Assembly: GCF_020881035.1 (NCBI RefSeq)
Contig: NZ_JAJITC010000016.1
Location: 1 to 64,000, forward strand
Reading direction: 5' to 3'
Source: Paraburkholderia translucens
GTDB lineage: Bacteria; Pseudomonadota; Gammaproteobacteria; Burkholderiales; Burkholderiaceae
Length of the DNA: 64,000 bases
Part shown: positions 37,259 to 45,346 of the stretch, piece after piece
Numbering within the stretch: position 1 is the stretch's first letter
Layout: every line of letters begins with the position of its first letter
The notes under the pieces: generated by a model
Told to the model about the DNA's origin: nothing
What the model saw: the letters and a program-made list of their open reading frames with translations, nothing else
The model's database searches: none
Program-made: the position numbers and the translations under genes

Positions 37259-37570
37259 ATGGATACGCAACAACGCATCAAGCAAATCGTCGACGGCAAC
37301 AACGTCGTTCTCTTCATGAAAGGCACGGCCCAGTTCCCAATGTGCGGTTTTTCCGGCCGCGCCATCCAGATCCTGAAGGCGTGCGGCGTCGGCGAAATCA
37401 AGACCGTGAACGTGCTCGAAGACGACGAAATCCGTCAGGGCATCAAGGTGTTCTCGAACTGGCCGACCATTCCGCAGCTGTACGTGAAGGGCGAATTCAT
37501 CGGCGGCTCGGACATCATGATGGAAATGTACGAATCGGGCGAGCTGCAGCAGCTGTTCGCCGCAGCCTGA
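37259..37570 (+). CDS. grxD: Monothiol glutaredoxin (Grx4 family)
   Basis: A 103-residue monothiol glutaredoxin with CGFS at 29-32, which carries and transfers [2Fe-2S] clusters with glutathione and BolA partners. The glutathione-binding WPTIPQLYV and GGSDI motifs are present. Length and start are standard. It sits between prmC and ubiX on one strand, so all could share a transcript with hemA and prfA. Confidence 0.94.
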   Translation: MDTQQRIKQIVDGNNVVLFMKGTAQFPMCGFSGRAIQILKACGVGEIKTVNVLEDDEIRQGIKVFSNWPTIPQLYVKGEFIGGSDIMMEMYESGELQQLFAAA

Positions 37571-37610
37571 GCGTTCTTCGCTTCGTTCGCTTCATCAGGC
37601 GCCGCGAGCC

Positions 37611-38213
37611 ATGCTGCAATCCCATGCTGCGGCGCCCCGCCGGCTGATCGTCGCGATCACCGGTGCCACCGGCGCCATCTACGGCGTCCGGCTACTCGGG
37701 ACGCTGCGCCGGCTGGGCGGCGTCGAGAGCCATCTGCTGATTTCGAGCGCCGGTTGGCTCAACATCCAGCACGAACTCCAGTTGACGAAGGAAGACGTGC
37801 ATCCGCTCGCGGATGTCGTTCATTCGGTGCGCGACGTCGGCGCGAGCATCGCGTCCGGGTCGTTCGCGACCGACGGCATGATCGTCGCACCTTGCTCGAT
37901 GAAAACGCTCGCGAGCATCGCGCACGGTTTTGCCGACAACCTGATCACCCGCGCCGCCGACGTCACGCTGAAGGAGCGTCGCCGCCTCGTGCTGCTGGTG
38001 CGCGAAACGCCGTTCAATCTCGCGCATCTGCGCAATATGACGGCCGTCACTGAAATGGGCGGTGTAATCTTCCCGCCCCTGCCTGCGTTTTACAACCAGC
38101 CTGCTTCGATCGACGAGATGGTCGACCACACGGTCGCGCGCGTGCTCGATCTATTTGCGCTCGGGCCGGCGCTGTCGCCCGCGTGGGAAGGGTTGCGCGG
38201 CGCGCAGGAATAA
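37611..38213 (+). CDS. ubiX: Flavin prenyltransferase UbiX
   Basis: A 200-residue enzyme that attaches a dimethylallyl group to FMN, making the prenyl-FMN cofactor for UbiD-type decarboxylases in ubiquinone synthesis. The flavin-binding ITGATGAIYG is near the N terminus, APCSMKTLASIAHG in the middle and the prenyl-phosphate-binding RETPFNLAHLRNM and MPPLPAFY-like segments (here FPPLPAFYNQP) follow. Length is normal. It starts 40 bp after grxD. Confidence 0.93.
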   Translation: MLQSHAAAPRRLIVAITGATGAIYGVRLLGTLRRLGGVESHLLISSAGWLNIQHELQLTKEDVHPLADVVHSVRDVGASIASGSFATDGMIVAPCSMKTLASIAHGFADNLITRAADVTLKERRRLVLLVRETPFNLAHLRNMTAVTEMGGVIFPPLPAFYNQPASIDEMVDHTVARVLDLFALGPALSPAWEGLRGAQE

Positions 38214-38343
38214 CGCTCCAAGACGATTAACAACAGGCGCGACACAATCAATTCCGCCCGGACCCATTTATCAAGCCGTCGTGCGGACCTATATTGGTAA
38301 GAACCCAATTTTCCGTGCCGGTTCGCCCGGCCGCGTTGCCGTC

Positions 38344-39129
38344 ATGAACCGCTTACCGTCGCTTTTCCTGTCTCACGGCGCACCCACGCTGCCGATCGAT
38401 CCGTCCATGCCCTCCGCCGAGTTCAGCGCGCTGAGCACGCAATTGCCGCGCCCCGACGCCATCCTGATGTTGTCGGCGCACTGGGGCACCGCCCAGCCGC
38501 TCGCGAGCATCGCGACGGCGCCTGAAACCATCCACGATTTCTACGGTTTTCCGCGCCAGCTCTACGAAATCCAATATCCCGCGCCGGGTGCGCCCGACGT
38601 CGCGCGCAGTGCCGCCGCGCTGCTCGGCGCGAGCGGTATCGTCGCCGACGTGCAGCCGCACGGACTCGACCACGGCGCGTGGGTGCCGATGCTGCTCATG
38701 TTCCCCGAGGCAGACGTGCCGATCGCGCAACTGTCGATTCAGCCGCACAAGGATGCCGCGCATCATTTCCGCGTCGGCCGGGCACTGCGCGCGCTGAAAG
38801 ACGAAGGCGTGATGGTGATCGGGTCCGGTCAGATCACGCACAATCTGCGTGCCGCCGATTTCTCCGCGCGCCCTGAAGATGCCGATCCGCGCGTGAGTGA
38901 ATTCACCGATTGGTTCGAAGATAAGCTGGTCGCGCGCGATATCGACGCGCTGCTCGACTATCGCCGCCAGGCGCCGCACGCGCTGCTGATGCACCCGACC
39001 GACGAGCACCTGTTGCCGGTGTTCGCCGCGCTCGGCGCTGCCGACGACGACTACTCGCTTGCGATCCAGTCGCTCGGCACCTACCAGCGCTCGCTCGCGA
39101 TGACGAACTATGTGTTCGGTACCGCTTGA
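38344..39129 (+). CDS. DODA-type extradiol dioxygenase (LigB family, YgiD-like)
   Basis: A 261-residue class III extradiol ring-cleaving dioxygenase of the 4,5-DOPA type. Candidate metal ligands are H11 in FLSHGAPTL and H45 in MLSAHWGT, with HGLDHGAWVPM and a C-terminal LLMHPTDEHLLP carrying the further histidines. Such enzymes open catechol rings; the natural substrate in bacteria is generally unclear. The Met at 38344 matches the family start. Confidence 0.85.
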   Translation: MNRLPSLFLSHGAPTLPIDPSMPSAEFSALSTQLPRPDAILMLSAHWGTAQPLASIATAPETIHDFYGFPRQLYEIQYPAPGAPDVARSAAALLGASGIVADVQPHGLDHGAWVPMLLMFPEADVPIAQLSIQPHKDAAHHFRVGRALRALKDEGVMVIGSGQITHNLRAADFSARPEDADPRVSEFTDWFEDKLVARDIDALLDYRRQAPHALLMHPTDEHLLPVFAALGAADDDYSLAIQSLGTYQRSLAMTNYVFGTA

Positions 39130-39157
39130 TCCTGCCCGATCCTGCTCGATAGCCAAC

Positions 39158-39200
39158 AAACAAAAAGCCCGCCTGATCACGTCAGGCGGGCTTTTTGTTT
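39158..39200. terminator. Strong bidirectional terminator
   Basis: A 19-bp stem with a TCACG loop, GC-rich in its upper half (AGCCCGCCTGA) and bounded by AAAAA on the left and TTTTT on the right. It can stop transcription from the dioxygenase gene (+) and the permease gene (-). Confidence 0.9.
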
Positions 39201-39244
39201 GACGCGGATCCGCCGCGAGCGGATCCGTCAGACTCGCACGGCGC

Positions 39245-40840
39245 TCAGTGCGCGCCGATGCCTTCGAGCACTTCGTCGTGCACGAGCCGCTCGTCCAGAT
39301 ACTCCGAACGATAGCCGCTGTTGACACCCCAGAAATAGAACATCAGCGAGAAGGCGATCACGACCAGCATGTCCCAACCGTAGGGCAGGATGCCGAAGCC
39401 GCCGAACTCCTTACTGCCGATCAGCGACAGGATTGCCATGATCGGCAGATACGCGACCAGCCACCACGCCGCCTTCAGATCGCGCCCCCAGCCCTCGAAG
39501 CCCTGCTTGGCCTGGAAGTAGAAGTACACGGGTAGCGCGACAACCATCAGCAGAATGATTTCGCCGGTCAGCGGCCACTTCGCCCAGTAGAGGATCAACG
39601 ACGCGCAGACGAACGCAAACGGCGCGATCACCTTCATGCCGGCGATGTGCAGCGGGCGCTCCAGATCGGTGGCCGCGCGGCGCAATGCCATCAGGCTGAT
39701 CGGGCCGGTCAGGTACGAGATCACCGTCGCGACCGAGATCACCGCCGCGAGCGCGCTCCAGCCGCGGAAGAAGAACAGGAAGACGAACGACACCAACAGG
39801 TTGAACCACATCGCCGGACGCGGCACGCCGTAGAACGGATGCACCTGACCGAAAATCTTCGGCATCGTATTGTTGCGCTCCATCGCATAGATCATCCGTG
39901 TCGTGGTCGCCATATAGGTCGTCCCGGTGCCGCTCGGGCTCACGAACGCGTCGATGTACAAGAGGATCGCCAGCCAGTTCAGGTTCAGCGCGATCGCCAG
40001 TTCCGCGAAGGGCGAAGCGAAGCTGAAGTGGCTCCACCCCTTCATCACATCGGCCGGGTTCACCGCGCCGATATACGCGATCTGCAGCAGCACGTAGATC
40101 ACCAGCGCGAGCAGGATCGAACCGATCACCGCGAAAGGCACGCTCTTCGCCGGATTGCGTGCTTCACCGGCCAGGTTGATCGGACTCTGGAAACCGTTGA
40201 ACGCGAACACGATGCCGCTTGTCGCGACAGCGGTCAGCACCGCCGACCAGCCGTACGGCGCGAACGTGGTCGTCTGACCAAAGTTCTCGGTATGGACGCC
40301 GGTCATCATCAGACCCACGATCGTCGCGCCGGGGATCAGGAACTTGAAGATCGTGATCGCCGAGTTGGCGCGCGCGAACACCTTGACGCCCCAGTAGTTG
40401 AGCAGGAAGTAGATGATCACGAGCGCCGCGGACAACAGCAGGCCGTTGGTGGTCAATGACCCGTCGACAAAGAGCGCATGCGCCCAGGGATAGGGCCATG
40501 TACTCATGTACTGGATCGATGCCTCGGCCTCGATAGGAATCACCGATACGATCGCGATCCAGTTGGCCCACGCACTGATAAAACCGACCAGTGCGCCGTG
40601 CGAGTAGCGCGCATAGCGCACCATCCCGCCAGATTCCGGAAACATCGCGCCGAGTTCAGCGTAGGTCAGCGCAATCGCCAGAATCACGACCGCGCCGATG
40701 ATCCATGCGCAAATCGCGGCCGGACCGGCAATTTTTGCGGCCTTCCACGCCCCGAACAGCCAGCCCGATCCGATGATCGAGCCCAGGCCGGTCAGCAATA
40801 GCGCGAACGGCCCGATGTTCCGTTGTATAGAACTTTTCAC
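39245..40840 (-). CDS. Amino-acid permease (APC superfamily)
   Basis: A 531-residue transporter with about 12-14 membrane helices. The N-terminal SSIQRNIGPFALLLTGLGSIIGSGWLFG is split in TM1 by the GSGW motif typical of APC proteins, and the family motif continues with PESGGMVRYARYSHG. It resembles aspartate/basic amino-acid permeases, but the substrate is not certain. The start is the GTG at 40840 preceded by AGGAGAAGAC; upstream open codons have no support. A pair of inverted repeats lies in its promoter region. Confidence 0.85.
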   Translation of the reverse strand: MKSSIQRNIGPFALLLTGLGSIIGSGWLFGAWKAAKIAGPAAICAWIIGAVVILAIALTYAELGAMFPESGGMVRYARYSHGALVGFISAWANWIAIVSVIPIEAEASIQYMSTWPYPWAHALFVDGSLTTNGLLLSAALVIIYFLLNYWGVKVFARANSAITIFKFLIPGATIVGLMMTGVHTENFGQTTTFAPYGWSAVLTAVATSGIVFAFNGFQSPINLAGEARNPAKSVPFAVIGSILLALVIYVLLQIAYIGAVNPADVMKGWSHFSFASPFAELAIALNLNWLAILLYIDAFVSPSGTGTTYMATTTRMIYAMERNNTMPKIFGQVHPFYGVPRPAMWFNLLVSFVFLFFFRGWSALAAVISVATVISYLTGPISLMALRRAATDLERPLHIAGMKVIAPFAFVCASLILYWAKWPLTGEIILLMVVALPVYFYFQAKQGFEGWGRDLKAAWWLVAYLPIMAILSLIGSKEFGGFGILPYGWDMLVVIAFSLMFYFWGVNSGYRSEYLDERLVHDEVLEGIGAH

Positions 40841-40904
40841 GTCTTCTCCTAAATCAGAACCATGTCGGCACCGCGTGAGCTCGCTCGTGGCGGGAGGGAC
40901 GGGT

Positions 40905-40924
40905 GACGCGCATGGAAGCGCGTC
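40905..40924. repeat. 7-bp hairpin in the permease leader
   Basis: GACGCGC (40905-40911) and GCGCGTC (40918-40924) are exact complements around a six-base loop, 65 bp before the permease start. It may be part of the leader RNA or of an operator. Confidence 0.35.
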
Positions 40925-40938
40925 CAGTGTGCTGAATA

Positions 40939-40978
40939 GGTGCAACCGACGCGCGGCGCGTAGTTTAACGGTTGCACC
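40939..40978. promoter_or_regulatory. 10-bp inverted repeat, candidate operator for the permease
   Basis: GGTGCAACCG (40939-40948) and CGGTTGCACC (40969-40978) are perfect complements 20 bp apart, i.e. about three helical turns between arm centres. The site is about 100 bp upstream of the permease GTG and 300 bp from the divergent cold-shock gene. No regulator gene is adjacent. Confidence 0.5.
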
Positions 40979-41096
40979 GGGTTACTGCAGCGGAACCGCC
41001 ACCGAACCAAGGGTTCTCCCTGGCATAAAGTTGGCCGGTTGCGCAAGCTTTGTAAGAAATATTCCGACCAGTCCTGGCAAAGTTTCGTCCGGACAG

Positions 41097-41125
41097 TTGA
41101 CGTTCGTCCGATTTCGCCGTATAAC
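41097..41125 (+). promoter_or_regulatory. Promoter of the cold-shock gene
   Basis: TTGACG at 41097-41102 and TATAAC at 41120-41125 are separated by 17 bp and are each one base from the sigma70 consensus. Transcription would begin near 41132, giving a 5' untranslated leader of about 140 bases, long enough for the temperature-sensing fold known from cspA mRNAs. Confidence 0.7.
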
Positions 41126-41271
41126 GTTCGGGCAGGATTTCAAGCGGCGAGTGAAGTGGTTCTTTCGTAGGTCGCCCATCAACGGTACTCCGGTTGGTCC
41201 CATTACCCCTTCCTTGATTTTCATGCACCCCCGGGCTTCGGCCTTATTCACCATTTTTAGGAAAAAGTAAT

Positions 41272-41475
41272 ATGGAAACCGGTACCGTCAAGTGGTTCAA
41301 CGACGCTAAGGGCTTTGGCTTCATCACTCCGGACGGCGGCGGTGAAGATCTGTTCGCGCATTTCTCGGAAATTCGCGTCGACGGCTTCAAGACGCTGCAA
41401 GAAAACCAGAAGGTCACGTTTGAAGTGAAGACGGGCCCGAAGGGCAAGCAAGCGGCTAACATCAAGCCGGTGTAA
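41272..41475 (+). CDS. cspA: Cold-shock domain protein (CspA family)
   Basis: A 67-residue single-stranded nucleic-acid-binding protein. RNP1 (KGFGFI) is at 13-18 and RNP2 (DLFAHF) at 26-31, with the conserved W8. It melts RNA secondary structure at low temperature or during growth. TAGGAAAAAG gives a ribosome-binding site. The long leader suggests post-transcriptional control; a strong terminator follows. Genomes of this group have several paralogues, so the exact symbol is not certain. Confidence 0.92.
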   Translation: METGTVKWFNDAKGFGFITPDGGGEDLFAHFSEIRVDGFKTLQENQKVTFEVKTGPKGKQAANIKPV

Positions 41476-41498
41476 GCTCAGCGCCTCCTTCCGGACGC

Positions 41499-41527
41499 AA
41501 AAAAACCCCGCCTCGGCGGGGTTTTTT
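41499..41527. terminator. Terminator after the cold-shock gene
   Basis: CCCCGC, loop CTCG, GCGGGG, flanked by an A-run and a T-run (GTTTTTTATT). The symmetry means that it can also serve the Hsp70-like gene arriving from the right. Confidence 0.9.
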
Positions 41528-41611
41528 ATTATCGGCGGCAATTCCATAATCTGCCGATTAAATTTGCGTGACTTCGCAATTCGCGGCGGATTAGTCGCCG
41601 ATTAATCGACA

Positions 41612-42862
41612 TTATCCAAACACGCGCCGGGCATGAATACCGAGTCCTGTCGCCACGCTCGCAAGACGATCGCCGAACACCGCCTGCGCGTCCGGAAACG
41701 CCGCGGCCAGCGCACCCGAAAGAAACGCGAGGCCCGTCGAGCCGCCCGTGAAATAGATCGCGTCGACACTCCGCGGCGCGACACCCGCCGCCTGCACCGT
41801 GTCGCGCGCCGCCTGGACAATGCGTCGCGTTTCGTCCTCGCCGGCCTTGACGAGTTGCGCTTCGTCGAACGCGAGGCGCAAATCTTCTTCCACTTCCCCG
41901 AGATCGATGACGGTCTCGCCGCCCGCCGCCACCCCGATCTTCGCCTCTTCCGCATGCGCGGCCAGTGCGTGCCCGAACCGCTGCTCCACAACGCGCATCA
42001 GTCGATCGTGGTGCCGGGTCTCCGTGAAAAGGTGCCGCATCAGCGCGAGCTCGCTGACGCGCTTCGGCGTATAGACCGTGTTGATCAGGTGCCAGGTCGC
42101 GAGATCGAAATAGATCCGGTTCGGGATTTCGCGCCCCTGCGGGTCGAGCGACTGGTAGCCGAGTTCTCGCAGGATCGTCGCCAGTTCGACGCGACGGTCG
42201 AAGTCCGTACCGGCGACGTGCACCCCGTGATGCGCAAGCACATCGTCCTTGCGCTCGACGCGCTTCATCCGTTCTGGCCCCACTCGCACGAGCGAAAAGT
42301 CAGACGTGCCACCGCCGATGTCGGCGACTAGCACGAGGCCCTCGGCGCTCAGATGCGATTCGTAGTCGAACGCGGCCGCGATCGGTTCATACTGAAAGTG
42401 GATGTCGCGCAAGCCGACCGTGCGCGCAGCGGCTTCGAGCTGTTGCTGCGCCGTCTGGTCGGCGCGCGGGTCATCGTCGACGAAAAACACTGGGCGGCCG
42501 AGGACCGCGCGGTCGATCGCGCCGCCCGCGGCGGCTTCGGCCGAGCGCTTCAGGTGAGTGAGGAAAGTTGCGATCACGTCGGTGTACCTGATCGCGCTGC
42601 CGTCGCCCAGGTCGGTCGTATTCTCGGCTAACGGCGAGCCGAGGATGCTTTTCATCGAACGCATCAGCCGGCCGTCGAATCCGTCGATGTACGCCGCGAG
42701 CGCCGCGCGCCCGAATTCGCTGGTGTGTTCGTCGGTATTGAAGAAGACCGCGGTGGGCAGCGTCGTGTAGGCGCCCTCCACCGGAGCCAGCTTCAGCTTC
42801 GCACCGTCCGGGACCGCGACAGCAGAATTGGAAGTACCGAAGTCAATCGCGCAATAGTTCAT
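41612..42862 (-). CDS. Hsp70-family ATPase, YegD-like, without substrate-binding domain
   Basis: A 416-residue protein made of the Hsp70/actin-type ATPase fold. Phosphate loops are DFGTSNSAVAV at the N terminus and ADIGGGTSDFSLV near the middle; an adenosine-type TGGSTGL occurs near the C terminus. The usual C-terminal peptide-binding and lid domains are missing, as in E. coli YegD. No DnaJ or GrpE gene is near. Its clients and role are unknown. It is divergent from an MFS gene. Confidence 0.85.
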   Translation of the reverse strand: MNYCAIDFGTSNSAVAVPDGAKLKLAPVEGAYTTLPTAVFFNTDEHTSEFGRAALAAYIDGFDGRLMRSMKSILGSPLAENTTDLGDGSAIRYTDVIATFLTHLKRSAEAAAGGAIDRAVLGRPVFFVDDDPRADQTAQQQLEAAARTVGLRDIHFQYEPIAAAFDYESHLSAEGLVLVADIGGGTSDFSLVRVGPERMKRVERKDDVLAHHGVHVAGTDFDRRVELATILRELGYQSLDPQGREIPNRIYFDLATWHLINTVYTPKRVSELALMRHLFTETRHHDRLMRVVEQRFGHALAAHAEEAKIGVAAGGETVIDLGEVEEDLRLAFDEAQLVKAGEDETRRIVQAARDTVQAAGVAPRSVDAIYFTGGSTGLAFLSGALAAAFPDAQAVFGDRLASVATGLGIHARRVFG

Positions 42863-43052
42863 GGCAGGAATGGCCGCTCACGGCTGGCGCGCACAGAAAG
42901 GGGAGCGGCTTTGTATCACGAAAACTCCGGCAGCATCAACTGAAGCTGTCGGGACGGCCGCCGCACTGTTTGAAAACCATGGCGCGGTACGGACATTGCT
43001 CACGTGGTCCGGATATGCCGCCCCATTTTCGTTGTCGAGGAGACTCCGCGCC

Positions 43053-44546
43053 ATGAGCCTGCCGTCCGCCGCCGCCATCGATAACCGCCACGCCGCGCTG
43101 ATCGAAACCGATCTCCCCTCGCGGCTGGACCGCCTGCCGTGGGGCCGCTTCCATACGCTGATCGTCGTCGCGCTCGGCGTGACGTGGCTGCTCGATGGGC
43201 TCGAAGTGACGCTGGCCGGCGCGGTCGCAAGCGCGCTGAAAACGAGCCCGGCGCTGCGCTTCTCGAATGCCGACGTCGGCCTCGCGGGCAGTGCATACAT
43301 TGCCGGCGCGGTGCTCGGCGCGCTCGGTTTCGGCTGGCTGACCGACCGGCTCGGCCGCCGCAAGCTGTTTTTCATCACGCTGGCGCTCTATCTGGCCGCA
43401 ACCGCGTCGACCGCGCTGTCGTGGAATCTGATGAGCTTCATGGTGTTTCGCTTTCTGACCGGCGCGGGTATCGGCGGTGAATACACGGCGATCAACTCGA
43501 CGATCCAGGAATTTACGCCGGCGCGCGTGCGCGGCTGGACCGACCTCGGCATCAACGGCACGTTCTGGATCGGCGCGGGGCTCGGCGCCGCGGGCTCGCT
43601 GGTGCTGCTCGATCCGCATCTGCTGCCGGCAGACTGGGGCTGGCGCGCGTGCTTTTTCATCGGCGCGGTGCTCGCGCTCGTGATTCTGCCGATGCGCATG
43701 TGGGTGCCCGAAAGCCCGCGCTGGCTGCTTACGCACGGCGAGGAGCGCGACGCGCGCATGATCGTCGAGGGGATCGAGACGCGTTTTCGCTACGACGGCC
43801 ACACGCTCGCCGACGACGCCCTCACGCGGCTGCGCCTGCGCGCGCGCGACCATACGCCGTTGCGCGAGGTGTTCCATGTGCTGTTCAACGTGCACCGGCG
43901 CCGCGCGCTGGTCGGCCTGACGCTGATGACCGCGCAGGCGTTTTTCTACAACGCGATCTTTTTCACCTACGCGCTCGTCCTCACCGACTTTTATCACGTG
44001 CCGGGCGACGACATCGGCTGGTATCTGTTGCCTTTCGCTCTCGGCAATTTCATGGGACCGCTGGTGCTCGGCCGGTTGTTCGACGTGATCGGCAGACGCA
44101 AGATGATCGCCGCGACTTATGCGATGTCGGCGATCCTGCTGACGCTGTCCGGCTATCTGTTCGAGCAGCAACTGCTCACCGTCGTCACCCAGACGATCGC
44201 CTGGATGGTGATCTTCTTCTTCGCGTCGGCGGCCGCGAGTTCCGCGTATCTGACCGTGAGCGAGTCGTTTCCGCTCGAAATCCGCGCGCTCGCGATTGCG
44301 GTTTTCTATGCGTTCGGCACCGCGCTCGGCGGCATCATCGGGCCGGCGTTTTTCGGCCGGCTGATCGATACGCACCAGCGCAGCGAAGTGTTTTCGGGCT
44401 ATCTGGTCGGCTCGGCGCTGATGCTCGCGGCGGCGCTCGTCGCGGCGATCTGGGGTGTCGACGCGGAGCGCAAGTCGCTCGAACATGTGGCGACGCCACT
44501 GTCGAGCGTGTCGGACGACGGGAACGGCGTGAACGGCGCCGCATAA
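43053..44546 (+). CDS. MFS transporter (metabolite:H+ symporter type)
   Basis: A 497-residue, 12-helix major facilitator. The loop 2-3 motif GWLTDRLGRRKLFF and a similar copy GRLFDVIGRRKMIAA after helix 8 are present, with the RFLTGAGIGGEY and PESPRWLL signatures of sugar- and organic-acid-type porters. Substrate is not predictable. The ATG at 43053 is favoured over an upstream extension because the family starts with a short cytoplasmic tail; GAGGAGAC lies 8 bp upstream. Confidence 0.85.
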   Translation: MSLPSAAAIDNRHAALIETDLPSRLDRLPWGRFHTLIVVALGVTWLLDGLEVTLAGAVASALKTSPALRFSNADVGLAGSAYIAGAVLGALGFGWLTDRLGRRKLFFITLALYLAATASTALSWNLMSFMVFRFLTGAGIGGEYTAINSTIQEFTPARVRGWTDLGINGTFWIGAGLGAAGSLVLLDPHLLPADWGWRACFFIGAVLALVILPMRMWVPESPRWLLTHGEERDARMIVEGIETRFRYDGHTLADDALTRLRLRARDHTPLREVFHVLFNVHRRRALVGLTLMTAQAFFYNAIFFTYALVLTDFYHVPGDDIGWYLLPFALGNFMGPLVLGRLFDVIGRRKMIAATYAMSAILLTLSGYLFEQQLLTVVTQTIAWMVIFFFASAAASSAYLTVSESFPLEIRALAIAVFYAFGTALGGIIGPAFFGRLIDTHQRSEVFSGYLVGSALMLAAALVAAIWGVDAERKSLEHVATPLSSVSDDGNGVNGAA

Positions 44547-44571
44547 AAAACGCGCGGACCGTGCCGCGCGT
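44545..44571 (-). terminator. Terminator of the nitroreductase gene
   Basis: ACGCGCGG (44550-44557) pairs with CCGCGCGT (44564-44571). Read on the minus strand, the stem is followed by six T residues (complement of 44545-44550), which overlap the MFS stop codon. Confidence 0.75.
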
Positions 44572-44649
44572 GCCTGACTGCTTCGTTGCCGGGGGACTGC
44601 CTGGTTCGCTTTGCGCGAAATCAGGCGGCAAGCGCCGTGAATCCGTCGC

Positions 44650-45243
44650 TCAGAACGCCTTCTTCCAGCCGCCGCCGTACGCGATGTCCGCGAGCGCCGC
44701 ACGCTGACGCGGCGCCTTCTCGCGCTCACGCAGAACCGGGTCCAGTTTATCGATGTCACCGTAGTGGCCAAGCGAGATCATCGCGATCGGCTCGACGTCC
44801 TTCGGCAATTCGAAGGCGGTGCGGAACGCGTTCACGTCGAAGCCGCTCATCTGATGCGCGGCGAGGCCGAGCGCATGCGCCTGCAGCACCAGCGACATCG
44901 CCGCCGCGCCTGCGTCGTAAAACGCGCAGCGGTTCACGTCGCCCTTGTTGGTCAGCGTGTGCGCGGTCACTGCGATCAGCACCGGCGCGGGCGCGTTCCA
45001 GCCCTGGTTGAACGGCACCAGTGTGGCGAAAGCCTTCTTGAACGCGAGTTCGTCGACGGTACGATCGAACACCACAAAACGCCACGGCTGCGCGTTGTAC
45101 GAAGACGGCGCCCAGCGAGCCGCTTCGAGCACGGCGCGCAACTGGTCGCGGCTCACCGGCTCGCTCGAATACGCGCGGGGGCTCCAGCGGCCTGCGATCA
45201 GCTCGTGAATGGCAACTTCGGTTGAGGCGGGTTTGTTGGCCAT
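44650..45243 (-). CDS. Nitroreductase family protein
   Basis: A 197-residue FMN-dependent NAD(P)H oxidoreductase of the nitroreductase fold. The FMN-binding RWSPRAYSSEPV, ARWAPSSYNAQPWRFVVF and the C-terminal MISLGHYG segment are typical. It may reduce nitroaromatics or quinones, but the physiological substrate is unknown. The start at 45243 has GAGAGAAG upstream; an in-frame start further up adds 17 residues. Confidence 0.85.
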   Translation of the reverse strand: MANKPASTEVAIHELIAGRWSPRAYSSEPVSRDQLRAVLEAARWAPSSYNAQPWRFVVFDRTVDELAFKKAFATLVPFNQGWNAPAPVLIAVTAHTLTNKGDVNRCAFYDAGAAAMSLVLQAHALGLAAHQMSGFDVNAFRTAFELPKDVEPIAMISLGHYGDIDKLDPVLREREKAPRQRAALADIAYGGGWKKAF

Positions 45244-45346
45244 GCGCTTCTCTCGGTAGAAATTCATGATCGCCGGGCGGCTGCCCGGGGCCACATAGGA
45301 TAACGGGGTTTGGGCGCGCGCTCCACCTCGCGACGCGACGCCAGGG

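Noticed and set aside
42936..44771. 611-residue frame antisense to an MFS gene
   Set aside because: Arg/Glu/His-rich translation with no membrane or catalytic pattern, opposite a clear 12-helix transporter.
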